Part shown: positions 1 through 9,400 of the stretch, piece after piece
Position numbering within the stretch: the first letter of the stretch is position 1
Layout of the letters: every line of letters starts with the position of its first letter
DNA from: an uncultured Clostridia bacterium
Lineage (GTDB): Bacteria > Bacillota > Clostridia > TANB77 > CAG-508
Assembly (NCBI GenBank): GCA_944389395.1
Contig: CALXME010000009.1
Span: 1-42,600, forward strand
DNA length: 42,600 bases
Direction: 5' to 3'
Notes under the pieces: generated by a model
The model's database searches: none
Seen by the model: the letters and a program-made list of their open reading frames with translations, nothing else
Told to the model about the DNA's origin: nothing
Program-made: the position numbers and the translations under genes

Positions 1-1463
1 TTTTCAATATTAGATAATTCATTCATAATAGATATTAATCTTTCTTTTGTTATTACAGGTCTTTTTTCCTTTTCTTTTAAAATAGAATTAAGATTATTCT
101 TTATGTTTGTTCTTCGTTCTATTTCTGTTTTATAGAATCTTTTATAATCATCAATTTCTATAATATCATTTTTATAATCTTCATATAGTAAAGTTATTGT
201 CTTATCGGTTTTCTCAAGTTGCTTTTCAAGAATTTTTATATTATCATCATATACCTTTGTACTATTTTCATTATACTGGTTTAAAATTAAATTTTCTAAT
301 TTATCGCTTTTACTTATCTTGCTTAGCTTTTCTTTTACATTTGCTATAACTATTTTTTCAACTGTCGCCTCATCAATTGATTTATACTTTCTATTGCAAT
401 CAACCGTATTATTCTTTCTTACAGCTGTTCCACAATATATCTTTTTAGACTTAATATTTCCATCTTTATTACGAACTACTTTGATTACCATTTTCGTTCC
501 ACATTCTTTGCAAAATACCAGTCCATTTAAATTCCATTCATATTTTCTATGTTTTGTTTTTTTATGAATACTTAATTTTGTTTGGACTCTTTCAAATTGT
601 TCTTTTGAAATAATTGGCTGATGAGTATTTTCTACAATTTGCCATTCTTCTCTAGGTATAATTTTTACTTTTTTAGATTTATAACTTAAATTAATCTTTT
701 TGCCATACTCTGTATGTCCAATATAAACTTTGTTTTTTAAAATTCTACTAATAGCCTCATCTCGCCAACTATAATCTCCGTTTTTAGCTCCTCCAAAATC
801 GTAATAATCTGGACAATATATTTGTTGTTCTTTTAAATACTTTGCAATATCAGTAATCTTTGTTCCTTCATCATACATATTAAAAATCATTTTTATAACT
901 CTTGCTTGCTCTTTATCTATCTCTAATTTATTTTTATTATCTTTGCTTTTTTTATATCCATAAGGGGCTTTTGCTGCTAAATACATTCCTTTTTCTTTCC
1001 TTGCCCATACACCGCTTCTTACTTTTCTTGAAATATCTTTACTATACCAGTCATTGATTAGAGTCTTAAATTGTATCATATCATTATTTGAATTTTTTAA
1101 ATATGTATCTACATTATCCAAAATTGAAATATATCTTATATTTTTTTCTAAAAAATATATTTCTATGTAATAGTTAGCTTCAAAACTATTTCTTGAAAGT
1201 CTTGATAAGTCTTTAGTTATAACAGTATTAACGACACCATTTTCAATATCTGTAATCATTTTTTTAAATGAAGGTCTATCTGTATTTAAACCAGTATATC
1301 CATCATCTATGTATAAATCATATAATTCAAATTCTTTTCCCAACTCTTTTATTTTATTTTCTATAATGCTTTTTTGACTAACAATACTATCACTTTCTTC
1401 TTTATCACCATCTTCCTTTGATAATCTTAAATAACCTGCTACTTTATATTTTGTATTTTCCAT
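1..1463 (-). CDS. Large serine recombinase, 3' end cut by window edge
   Basis: Reading the minus strand from the ATG at 1463 gives an open frame of about 487 codons that runs off the left edge. The N-terminal resolvase domain starts with VAGYLRLSKED, where the Ser is the expected nucleophile, followed by DGYTGLNTDRPSF and KDLSRLSRNS with the conserved arginines. The recombinase domain contains APYGYKK near residue 170, and a zinc ribbon follows (FCKECGTKM near residue 316, then YCGTAVRK and a last Cys). After it comes a Lys/Glu-rich coiled coil typical of large serine integrases. The ribosome site AGGGAGAG lies 8 nt before the ATG. Such enzymes integrate and excise mobile elements by site-specific strand exchange. 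The C-terminal end and the element it belongs to lie outside the window. Confidence 0.93.
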   Translation of the reverse strand, partial: MENTKYKVAGYLRLSKEDGDKEESDSIVSQKSIIENKIKELGKEFELYDLYIDDGYTGLNTDRPSFKKMITDIENGVVNTVITKDLSRLSRNSFEANYYIEIYFLEKNIRYISILDNVDTYLKNSNNDMIQFKTLINDWYSKDISRKVRSGVWARKEKGMYLAAKAPYGYKKSKDNKNKLEIDKEQARVIKMIFNMYDEGTKITDIAKYLKEQQIYCPDYYDFGGAKNGDYSWRDEAISRILKNKVYIGHTEYGKKINLSYKSKKVKIIPREEWQIVENTHQPIISKEQFERVQTKLSIHKKTKHRKYEWNLNGLVFCKECGTKMVIKVVRNKDGNIKSKKIYCGTAVRKNNTVDCNRKYKSIDEATVEKIVIANVKEKLSKISKSDKLENLILNQYNENSTKVYDDNIKILEKQLEKTDKTITLLYEDYKNDIIEIDDYKRFYKTEIERRTNIKNNLNSILKEKEKRPVITKERLISIMNELSNIE

Positions 1464-1513
1464 AATAGTTACTCTCCCTTTCCTATGATTTGCGATAGTA
1501 ACTATTCCTTTAT
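1464..1513. promoter_or_regulatory. Inverted repeat upstream of the recombinase
   Basis: AATAGTTAC (1464-1472) and GTAACTATT (1498-1506) form a 9-bp inverted repeat with a 25-bp spacer directly in front of the recombinase start. The right arm is part of AGTAACTATTCCTTTAT (1497-1513), which recurs in inverted orientation at 23136-23152 next to the truncated cwlD gene. It could be a recombinase binding or crossover site, or an operator. No function is proven. Confidence 0.4.
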
Positions 1514-1577
1514 GTAATAAGGATTATACAAAATATTTTTGATAATATCCAGCATTTTTTAAAATAATTACTATCTT

Positions 1578-1727
1578 TTAATTAATGCTATTCAGTTTTT
1601 GAAGAGCATACCTACTCAGTATGTTGTATATTTTCTCTGTGTCATTATCTTTTTTAGTTCGTGCTATTACAGTATATTCTTGATTATCTATGGTATATGT
1701 AGTTTTTTCTTCTATGTAATCATTCAC
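1578..1727 (-). CDS. Small TnpW-like protein (49 aa)
   Basis: A short gene upstream of the recombinase on the same strand. The best start is GTG at 1727, preceded by AAAGGAG at a normal distance. An in-frame ATG at 1754 would add nine residues but has no ribosome site. The product contains TTYTIDNQEYTVIARTKK and then an amphipathic helix ending in RYALQKLNSIN. This fits the small TnpW-type proteins carried next to serine recombinases in clostridial mobile elements (Y-x-I-x-x-x-x-Y-x-V, then a short helix). Their molecular role is not known to me. Assignment rests on the motif and on context and is moderate. Confidence 0.5.
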   Translation of the reverse strand: MNDYIEEKTTYTIDNQEYTVIARTKKDNDTEKIYNILSRYALQKLNSIN

Positions 1728-1787
1728 ACTAACACCAACTCCTTTATACACCATATTATCAATTTATAAATTTTATTACTTTTATTC

Positions 1788-1907
1788 ATTAGTTATAAGT
1801 GAATTGTCATTCACATAGGAGATTTGCCCTCCTCTTCTTTTCTAAGAAGCTATCCCTTTACATCATGTTAGCCAGATAGAAGTTTCATTATATGTCTTAT
1901 AACTAAT
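1788..1907. other. Multi-hairpin element closed by a 12-bp inverted repeat
   Basis: ATTAGTTATAAG (1788-1799) and CTTATAACTAAT (1896-1907) can pair exactly and enclose about 96 nt. Inside, on either strand, are three consecutive small hairpins: GTGAAT-tgtc-ATTCAC, AGGAG-atttgcc-CTCCT and CTTCTT-ttct-AAGAAG. The arrangement of a closing stem with three internal hairpins resembles a folded multi-branch RNA or a recombination or replication site. I cannot match it to a known RNA family. Which strand is transcribed is not clear. Confidence 0.4.
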
Positions 1908-1974
1908 TATGATACAAAATATTCTATACATTTTTAAAAGAATTATATTTTGTATTTTTTTCAATGTGCTATTT

Positions 1975-2003
1975 TTGACTTTTATAGTATTTTGTAATAC
2001 AAT
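1975..2003 (+). promoter_or_regulatory. Sigma-A promoter for the gene at 2114
   Basis: TTGACT (1975-1980), a 17-bp spacer and TACAAT (1998-2003) make a near-consensus vegetative promoter. It points at the frameshifted gene starting at 2114, leaving a leader of about 100 nt. Confidence 0.75.
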
Positions 2004-2006
2004 ATT

Positions 2007-2100
2007 ATCAAACAACTGGTAATACGATTATAATTGTTTGATATTAGAAATAACACTATACAACAGAAAAAAATTTTTTATTGATTTGTGGTTGTTTGAT
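2007..2100. promoter_or_regulatory. Operator-like TTGTTTGAT repeats
   Basis: ATCAAACAA (2007-2015) and TTGTTTGAT (2034-2042) form a 9-bp inverted repeat placed just after the -10 box, over the expected transcription start. A third exact copy, TTGTTTGAT at 2092-2100, abuts the AGGAG ribosome site of the next gene. Three copies in 94 bp at this position suggest binding by a repressor. The XRE-type protein at 3869 is one candidate. Confidence 0.45.
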
Positions 2101-2113
2101 AGGAGTGTAGTTT

Positions 2114-3236
2114 ATGGATTTTTATATTGCTTTTGATAAGAATAGCAATACTGAATTTTTATTATATAGAGATATGATTCATAAAGATAAAACGGATGAA
2201 TCAGATGAAATTTATTATTCTGAACCCGTGTTCAAATGTAAAGTTATGCCAATAGGAACATTTCTTTTGACTTTTTTAAATACAGATTTTAAAGGTACAG
2301 GCATTCGGCAATTTTATTAGAAAATTTTGTTATGCATCTTTATATTGTCCAAAACATCCTGAAAAGATGAAATCCGGAATCAATTTTATTAGTCTTGAAT
2401 TAAACAAAAAAGATTATCTTTTAGGATTATTCGAACTTATGCGTTCTGAAGAAGAACATTTTATTAATGTTCAAAATGTATTTTTTAAGCATTTGAATTT
2501 ACCTTATGATAAATCGATTGTTGATGAAATTGATGAAAATTATGAATCTATGTCACCTACTCCTGAAGAAATAGAATTTGATAAAAAGTGGGATGAATAT
2601 TTTGAGCAAAAAAGTAATTTAGCCCAAAAAAGACTTGATTTATTTAAGAAAAAATATCCAAAATTATATGATGAATATGAAAAACAGCATTATGGCCGTT
2701 TACAAAATTATAATGGTTTAGAAAATGATATTATTGAAATTTCTGGATTAATAAATGATTTATCATTAGATTTCACATTTATTCCCTATTATTTATGTGG
2801 ATTTAACTTACCTATGTATAATATACCATATTGTTTTTGCAGTTCTGATGTTATAAGTATTTTAGCAATTGAATTTAAAGAGTTTATATCAGATAAACTC
2901 CATGTAATTAGGCAATGTAAAAATTGCGGAAGGTATTTTATTCCAGAAAATTTAAGGGATATTAAATATTGTAATAATATTTTTAAAGATGATAAAACTT
3001 GTAAAGAATTAGGAAAACAAATAAGTTATAAAAAATCATTAAAAGGTGATAAGTTGCTTGATATGTATAGAAAAAGGTATCTTTCTTTGGCTAGTTCAGT
3101 TTCTCATTATGGTACTGAAAAAGCAATTGAAAAGTTTGAGAATTATAAAAAAGATGGGGCTATTATGAAGAAGAAATATTTAGATAAGGAAATTAGTGCG
3201 AAAGAGTTTGAAAAGTGGATAAAAAATAATAAATAA
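2114..3236 (+). pseudogene. Frameshifted zinc-motif protein (DUF6076-like)
   Basis: Two frames together make one protein. The first runs from ATG 2114 (ribosome site AGGAG at 2101) to a stop at 2320. The second is open from 2280 and ends at 3236. Joining them needs removal of one base (or an equivalent shift) between 2280 and about 2305, giving a product of about 373 residues. The second part holds an acidic middle region and a C-terminal zinc-type motif IRQCKNCGRYFIPENLRDIKYC with a later Cys, followed by a basic helical tail. This Cys arrangement resembles the DUF6076 family found in clostridial mobile elements; the match is from memory. The shift may be real decay or a sequencing indel. 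The function is unknown. Confidence 0.6.
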
Positions 3237-3314
3237 TAAATTTAATTGTTGTGGGAAAATATAATAATTTTTGATAAATAGTTTCTATAAATGAAGTGAT
3301 AAATATTGTATATA

Positions 3315-3343
3315 AAATCTAACAGTTTTAGTTAGATTTTTTT
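3315..3343 (+). terminator. Intrinsic terminator
   Basis: AAATCTAAC (3315-3323), a 7-nt loop and GTTAGATTT (3331-3339), followed by further T, sit 80 bp after the frameshifted gene. The hairpin also precedes the convergent gene ending at 3357. Confidence 0.75.
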
Positions 3344-3356
3344 GTCTACAAATATT

Positions 3357-3647
3357 TTAATCGTTTATTTTGTAATTATCCTTAAAATATAATCCATCAA
3401 CAAAAGCATATTTGTATAATTTTTTTATATAAACATCATTCCTTTCATCTATTAAGTCTAATAAAATCGTAACTTCATCCATAATATCTTCTTGTCCTAT
3501 TACTTTTAGTTTTTGTAATATTCCTACATACTTTTTCATAACATCATTCGCAACTTTTTTATATTCCTCTTTTTCTTCTATTTTGGTGTATATTGTTGAG
3601 TATCGTGCTAAAATAAAATCTTCAAATTTATTATTAAATTCTTCCAT
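3357..3647 (-). CDS. Small acidic helical protein, unknown function
   Basis: This encodes 96 residues, starting at ATG 3647 with AAGGAG placed correctly upstream. The protein is predicted mostly helical and charged, with no signal peptide or membrane segment. It contains an acidic stretch MDEVTILLDLIDERNDVYIKK and ends in a Tyr/Phe-rich segment YKYAFVDGLYF. That C-terminal pattern is reminiscent of small proteins such as DUF6809 found on clostridial mobile elements, but the resemblance is weak. It is divergent from the XRE-type regulator at 3869 and has its own promoter at 3751-3779, so the two may form a regulator-target pair. Confidence 0.6.
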   Translation of the reverse strand: MEEFNNKFEDFILARYSTIYTKIEEKEEYKKVANDVMKKYVGILQKLKVIGQEDIMDEVTILLDLIDERNDVYIKKLYKYAFVDGLYFKDNYKIND

Positions 3648-3750
3648 ATTTTTCTCCTTCTACGCCACCAAGTAAGTAATTTTCCTTCTAAAAAGTAATG
3701 CTTACATCATAAGAAAGTCTTATTTTATTACCTCTTGTATATTAATTTTG

Positions 3751-3779
3751 ATTTTAACATATCATAGAAATCAAGTCAA
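3751..3779 (-). promoter_or_regulatory. Promoter of the small acidic protein
   Basis: On the minus strand, TTGACT (3779-3774), a 17-bp spacer and TAAAAT (3756-3751) lead to the gene starting at 3647. The intergenic region is shared with the divergent XRE-type gene. Confidence 0.65.
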
Positions 3780-3868
3780 TATTTTATTTCTATTTTGGCG
3801 TAATTCCAATATAATGTTGTTCTATTTTAGTCGATTATTTTATATCATTTTTGAAAAAGGAGCAGATT

Positions 3869-4225
3869 ATGGAAAGAAAAAGTAATTTAAAATCTATTGG
3901 TCACAATATTCAATTAGCAAGATTGAAAAAAGGTTTTACTCAAGAAGTTCTTGCAGAAAAATGCAATGTTTCAGCAAAATATATTAGTGCTTTGGAAACA
4001 GGTCTTTCTGCTGGAAGTATCCCTCTAATTATAGATATTTGCAATATATTAGATATTACTCCAAACTATATTTTTGATAAAACTTTAAATATAAATAAAT
4101 TAAATAGTTCCATTAATATAATAGATTCTCAAACTTTAATATATTATGAAAAACTAAAAACTGAAAATAAAGAATTTGTTAATGAAACAATTAAGCATCT
4201 TTATAATATGCAAAAAAAGAGATAA
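3869..4225 (+). CDS. XRE-family transcriptional regulator
   Basis: The ATG at 3869 is chosen because AAAGGAG (3856-3862) sits just upstream; an in-frame TTG at 3851 would overlap that site. The product is 118 residues. Residues about 8-62 form a Cro/C1-type helix-turn-helix: IGHNIQLARLKKGFTQEVLA, then CNVSAKYISALETG as the recognition region and IPLIIDICNILDITPNYIF. The C-terminal part is a short helical tail. It is a soluble DNA-binding repressor type common in conjugative and mobilisable elements. It is divergent from the gene at 3647, which it may control. Target sites cannot be proven from sequence alone. Confidence 0.88.
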   Translation: MERKSNLKSIGHNIQLARLKKGFTQEVLAEKCNVSAKYISALETGLSAGSIPLIIDICNILDITPNYIFDKTLNINKLNSSINIIDSQTLIYYEKLKTENKEFVNETIKHLYNMQKKR

Positions 4226-4232
4226 ATACAAT

Positions 4233-4274
4233 AAAAATAGAAAGATTGTTGTAAATAGTAGTCTTTCTATTTTT
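4233..4274. terminator. Bidirectional terminator between convergent genes
   Basis: AAAAATAGAAAGA (4233-4245) pairs exactly with TCTTTCTATTTTT (4262-4274). It has A and T tracts on both sides and lies between the XRE-type gene and the convergent YgjV-like gene. Confidence 0.8.
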
Positions 4275-4281
4275 ATAACTA

Positions 4282-4800
4282 TTATATTTTTTCGCATAAT
4301 AATTTAGGTGTATTTTTTAAACCTCTAATAGCTGATAGTATTATCAAAAATTCTGTAATAGATGCTATATATGAATATACATTTATATCATATATAATCC
4401 ATAATACAGATATTATAATTTGACCTGTTTTTATATTTTTTGTATCTTTTTGTAAAACGTTTAATATACTTAATATTGAATTTATTATTGGTATAATATC
4501 AAATACTTCCTTATATGTAGCAATACCCACTATAAATGAAATAAGTATAAATAAAACTACTATATAATTAAAATACTGCTTCTTATTTTCAAAAATAGAG
4601 AATACCAAACTTCTAATCATATTTATTAAGTATATCAACATTCCAGAATATGCTTCTAATAAAAAATATTGTATAGCATATAAAGAAAATGAATATGTTT
4701 GCCATGTTAAAATTGCTTTTTTAGTATATTTTTGCATGCTTATAACAAATAATATTAATCCAAATACACATAGTATTTGACTAATAATATATGTTATCAT
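4282..4800 (-). CDS. YgjV-family inner membrane protein
   Basis: A 172-residue protein with ATG at 4800 and the ribosome site AGGGGGG nearby. It has about five to six hydrophobic segments: residues 2-22, 33-55, 75-95, 100-118 and 127-160. The N-terminal segment QILCVFGLILFVISMQ, followed by a basic patch and then TWQTYSFSLYAIQYFLLEAY, fits the YgjV family (PF10688). That family has an unknown function, possibly transport or signalling. The gene lies directly downstream of the proS terminator and may be expressed by read-through. Assignment is from the pattern of segments and is reasonably firm. Confidence 0.72.
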   Translation of the reverse strand: MITYIISQILCVFGLILFVISMQKYTKKAILTWQTYSFSLYAIQYFLLEAYSGMLIYLINMIRSLVFSIFENKKQYFNYIVVLFILISFIVGIATYKEVFDIIPIINSILSILNVLQKDTKNIKTGQIIISVLWIIYDINVYSYIASITEFLIILSAIRGLKNTPKLLCEKI

Positions 4801-4814
4801 CTTATATCCCCCCT

Positions 4815-4844
4815 AAAAAGAGAACAGAATAAGCTGTTCTCTTT
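4815..4844 (-). terminator. Terminator of proS
   Basis: AAAGAGAACAG pairs with CTGTTCTCTTT around a 6-nt loop, and on the minus strand it ends in a T run. It lies just after the proS stop and before the ribosome site of the YgjV-like gene. Confidence 0.8.
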
Positions 4845-4855
4845 AGTTTAAAAAA

Positions 4856-6292
4856 TTAATATTGTCTACCCCAGATTACCATTTTATCTGCTTGTTTTCC
4901 GCAACAAACACATTTATTTGATAATTCTTCTTGTTCAAAAGGTATACATCTAGATTTTGCTCCAGTAATATCGTGTATTTTTTCTTCACATTCTTTGTCT
5001 CCACACCACATAGCCTTTATATATCCTTGGTGTTCATTGATATTTGTTATAAATTCATCCATATTAGTAGCTATAGTTGTTCTATCTTCAACATTTTTTT
5101 TGCATTCATTATACATTGTTTTTTGTATATCTTCTAAAATAGTTTCTAAATTATCCTCTAATTCATTTAAATTTATCTCTATCTTCTCTGCAGTGTCTCT
5201 TCTAACTAATACACATTTGTTATTCTCTATGTCTCGTGGACCTATTTCAAGTCTTATTGGAACTCCTCGCATTTCCCAATCATTAAATTTATATCCTGGA
5301 GAATATTGATCTCTTTTGTCTAACTCTACTCTATATTTCTTTGACAATATATTATATAGTTCTTCCGCTTTCTCTTTAACTCCTTCTCTGTGCATAGCTA
5401 CTGGTACTATGACCACTTGAATAGGAGCTACTTTTGGTGGTAGTTTTAAACCTCTATTATCTCCGTGTGCCATTATTACAGCCCCTATAAGTCTTGTACT
5501 AATTCCCCAAGATGTTTGGTATGCATATTCTTCTTTTCCTTCTCTATTTTGAAATTTTATGTTAAAAGGTTTAGAAAAGTTCTGTCCAAAATAATGTGAA
5601 GTACCAGCTTGCAAAGCCCTTCCATCATGCATTAATGTTTCAACTGTATATGTGCTATCAGCTCCAGCAAATTGCTCTTTTTCTGTTTTTTTACCTTTTA
5701 ATACTGGTATTGCTAATAAATTCTCTATAATATCTGCATATACATTAAGCATATCTAAAGTGAATTTCTTGGCTTCTTCATCAGTTTCGTGTATAGTATG
5801 TCCTTCTTGCCATAAAAATTCTCTTGAACGCAAAAATGGTCTTGTTTCTTTTTCCCATCTTATTACATTACACCATTGATTATATAAATATGGTAAATCT
5901 CTCCAAGAAGTTAACCATTTTGAATACATTGTTGAAAACATTGTTTCAGAAGTTGGTCTGACACATAATCTTTCTTCTAGTTTTTCTTCTCCACCAACAG
6001 TCACCCATGCAACTTCTGGTGCAAAACCTTCAACATGATCTTTTTCTTTTTGTAGTAAATTTTCTGGTATCAATACAGGCATACTTATATTTTTTATCCC
6101 ATGCTTTTTAAATTCATTATCTGCATATTTTTGTATCTTTTCCCAGATTGCATATCCATATGGTCTTATTGCTATAAATCCTTTTGTTGCTGTATAATCA
6201 GCTAATTCTGCTTTTATTACTATATCAGTATACCATCTTGCAAAATCTTCGTTTATATTTGTTATTTCTTTAACAAAATCTTTATTATTCAT
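4856..6292 (-). CDS. proS: Prolyl-tRNA synthetase, type 3
   Basis: A 478-residue class II aminoacyl-tRNA synthetase that charges tRNA-Pro with proline in the cytoplasm. The length and architecture are those of the archaeal/eukaryote-like ProRS and not of the longer bacterial type with an editing insertion. Visible elements are [17 protein letters not shown] at the N-terminus, [10 protein letters not shown] near residue 110, the motif-2 region [20 protein letters not shown], and motif 3 in [17 protein letters not shown]. An anticodon-binding domain starting at [10 protein letters not shown] follows, then a C-terminal zinc-type domain with CGDKEC and CVCCG. The start at 6292 has GGAAGAGGG upstream. 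It has its own promoter (6328-6356) and terminator but follows the NRPS-PKS gene by only 140 bp on the same strand. Whether it is the sole housekeeping copy cannot be seen here. Confidence 0.96.
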   Translation of the reverse strand: MNNKDFVKEITNINEDFARWYTDIVIKAELADYTATKGFIAIRPYGYAIWEKIQKYADNEFKKHGIKNISMPVLIPENLLQKEKDHVEGFAPEVAWVTVGGEEKLEERLCVRPTSETMFSTMYSKWLTSWRDLPYLYNQWCNVIRWEKETRPFLRSREFLWQEGHTIHETDEEAKKFTLDMLNVYADIIENLLAIPVLKGKKTEKEQFAGADSTYTVETLMHDGRALQAGTSHYFGQNFSKPFNIKFQNREGKEEYAYQTSWGISTRLIGAVIMAHGDNRGLKLPPKVAPIQVVIVPVAMHREGVKEKAEELYNILSKKYRVELDKRDQYSPGYKFNDWEMRGVPIRLEIGPRDIENNKCVLVRRDTAEKIEINLNELEDNLETILEDIQKTMYNECKKNVEDRTTIATNMDEFITNINEHQGYIKAMWCGDKECEEKIHDITGAKSRCIPFEQEELSNKCVCCGKQADKMVIWGRQY

Positions 6293-6327
6293 TTTTATCC
6301 CTCTTCCTATTGATAATAATCTTGCAT

Positions 6328-6356
6328 ATTATATACTATTATTTTCTGATTTTCAA
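6328..6356 (-). promoter_or_regulatory. Promoter of proS
   Basis: On the minus strand, TTGAAA (6356-6351), a 17-bp spacer and TATAAT (6333-6328) lie 36 bp before the proS start. It allows proS expression independent of the upstream biosynthetic operon, from which no clear terminator separates it. Confidence 0.75.
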
Positions 6357-6432
6357 TAGTTTTATTTTCTGTTAACTATTATTAGTAATTAATTCTGTAA
6401 TTTTTTTATTTAAAAAGTTTCGATTTTTGAGT

Positions 6433-9400
6433 TTACTTATTCTCATTTGTTATAATTTCTCCTAATATATCAAAAAATTGTGTTATCCAATTTTCTATTA
6501 CATTCTTATCATATCTTTCGCTATGATAATAAAAATTAAATGCTAAACTGTCTTTCAACTCATTAATCACTAGATGTAAACCTGGAACTCTTTTAAAAGT
6601 AATATTATTAAATACTTGAAATTCTTTTTCTTCTACTTTAGTTAATATTTCTATTACTCTATATTTATCATTTTGTTTTTTCTCATTTTTTGGTTTATAA
6701 TTAGTATAATTTATCCCTATATCTGAAAAATAAGTTTCAATTGGTAATGTACTATATTCTGGTATTATATTAATCAAGTCGCTTACTGGATAAGATGACC
6801 TAGAATTGATTTCTATAATTTCATTATTACATTGTTCTATAAGTTCTCTATCTGTAATTCCTTTGCTTGTATATAATTTTAATGGAAATGGTGCTGAAAA
6901 AGGTCCTATTGTATTTTTAAATTTTGTATTACTTCTACCATTAATAATAGTTGCAATAGTTATGATATCTTCATTAACTAATTTCGAAATGAATCTAGCA
7001 TAGCTTGCTAATATTATTGAAAATCTACTAACATTTATTTTTTGTGCAATATTGTCTATTTTGTCTATGTAATCTTTTTTCTTTGATATAGTTATTTTTT
7101 CTGCTTTTCTTGGAAAACCTAAATCTTTTTTATCTGTATTAGGTAGCATTGTTATTTTACCATTCCCATAAAGTCCTTTAAAGTATTCTCTGTCGAACTT
7201 CATATCAGTATTCATATAATTATTCTGCCACCTTATGTACTCATCATATCCTACTACATCTTTATTTAAATTGATTGGTTCATCAAACATCATATTGCAA
7301 TAAAATTCCTTAAATTCTTTTGAAAAAGTAGATACAGATGATCCATCAAAATCTAAATGTTGTACTCCTAATAAGATAGCAAACTTATTCTTTTCCATAT
7401 CTATAACTTTTATTGTCCATGAAATTCTTTCATAAGGTGATGGCATATTATCAAACATATTTCTTATTATATTGCTAATATTTTCTATTTTTTCTTTTTC
7501 GTTTAAAGTTTTAAAGTTATATATAATTGGTTCATTCATCTTTATAATGTCATCTATCTTCACTTCTTTTATTTTACTTTTTGGAAAATACCATCGTAAT
7601 GATATATGTCTTTCTAATACTTTTTTTAGACTATCTATGAAACATTTTTCATTAAAAGGATAGTCATATACTATAGGAATAACTCTTTCTCCATATTTCT
7701 TTTCTATTAGTTTTAACCATCTTCTTTCTTGAAATGATGGATTTAGATTTTTATTTTCAGTATTTTTGTCATTTTCATTTTTTTCTTGTACTCTTGTATT
7801 AATTATTTCTATTATACTTTTTATATTTGGATTTTTATATATAAAGTTAGGTTCTAACTGTATCTTCAAATCAATCTGTATCTTATTCCTGATTTCAATA
7901 GATGAAAGAGAATCTAATCCTAATTTAATTAATGATATTTCGTCATTATCAATGTGAGTTCCTATTATCTCTTCTACAGTATTTTTTACATATGAAGGTA
8001 TATCTTCTATTTTTATTTCTTCTTTAGTTTCTTCTTTATTATTTGCTTGTTTTTCTTCATTTATATTTGAAACATTTTTATATAAACTATTTTTCTCAAA
8101 GCCATAATATTGTATATATTTTTCCCAATTCATAGGTAATACTGCAATTTGTTCTATATTTTCTTTTAAAATGCATTCTAATGCACTTATTCCAACAGTT
8201 GGAGAAATTCCTAAAAATCCTTTTCTGTTTAGTTTATCCATAATATTATTAGTGCTTGCTAAATGTCCTACTTTTTCCCAAGTTCCCCAATTTATTGAGT
8301 TTACTGGTAATCCTTCTTTACTTCTTATTATTGCTAATGAATCTAAAAAAGAATTTGCGATAGCATGATTTACTTGCCCTGCATTTCCAATAAATGCTGC
8401 TGCTGAAGAAAACAAATTAAAAATCTCTAAATTTGAAAAATACTTTTTACTTAAAAGATGTAGATTCCAAGCACCTATAAATTTTGGTATTAACACTTTT
8501 TCCATTTTTTCATAATTTATCTTATTTAATGTTGCATCATCAATTACACCTGCCAAGTGAAAAATACCTTTAACTTTATCCTGATAATGCTTTAAATCTT
8601 GTTCTATGAATAATTCTAATTTTTCTTTTTCTGCAACATTTACATTTTTTATAATTATAGGACATTTATATTCTTCTGATATTTTTTGAATTTCATCCTC
8701 TTCAATATCAGTTGGTTCTCTTCTGTTTAATAGTATAATTTGTCCAACTTTTCTTTCTGCCAACCATCTAGTAATTAGTTTCCCTATGCCACCTAATCCA
8801 CCAGTTATTATATAAATTCCACTATTATCAAAATTATACTTATCATTACTCTTGATTTTTTTTGACACTATTTCATATATATATCTTTCTCCACTCTCAT
8901 TATATAATACTATATTATCTTTGTTTTTATTATTTGTCTCCATTAATATTTTGCTATATATATTTTGACTTGTATTAAATAGAATTTTATAAAATTTTAT
9001 ATTTCTATTTTCTAATTCTGCTACCTGTAACAATGATATATATATATTTCTAATAATTATGCTTTGAATTGTATTTTCATCTTGAATATCTACAAAATAA
9101 AATTCATTTACTATTTCAATATTTGTCAAATAATTAATAATCTCTATTAATTCTAAAGTTTTTTTAGTAATTTTTTTTGTATCTATTATATTATTATTTA
9201 TGAAATCAAAATGCTCTAAAAGTAATATAACTTTATATTGTTTATCTTTATCAATACTATTTAATTCTGATTTAAAATTATCTTTTTCTATTAATTTAAC
9301 TTTACTATTTTTCTCAATTTGTTCAATATATTTTCCTTGCTTTTTATCATATATAATTATTAAATCATTATTAGTATTTTCTTCTAAATTATCACTAATT

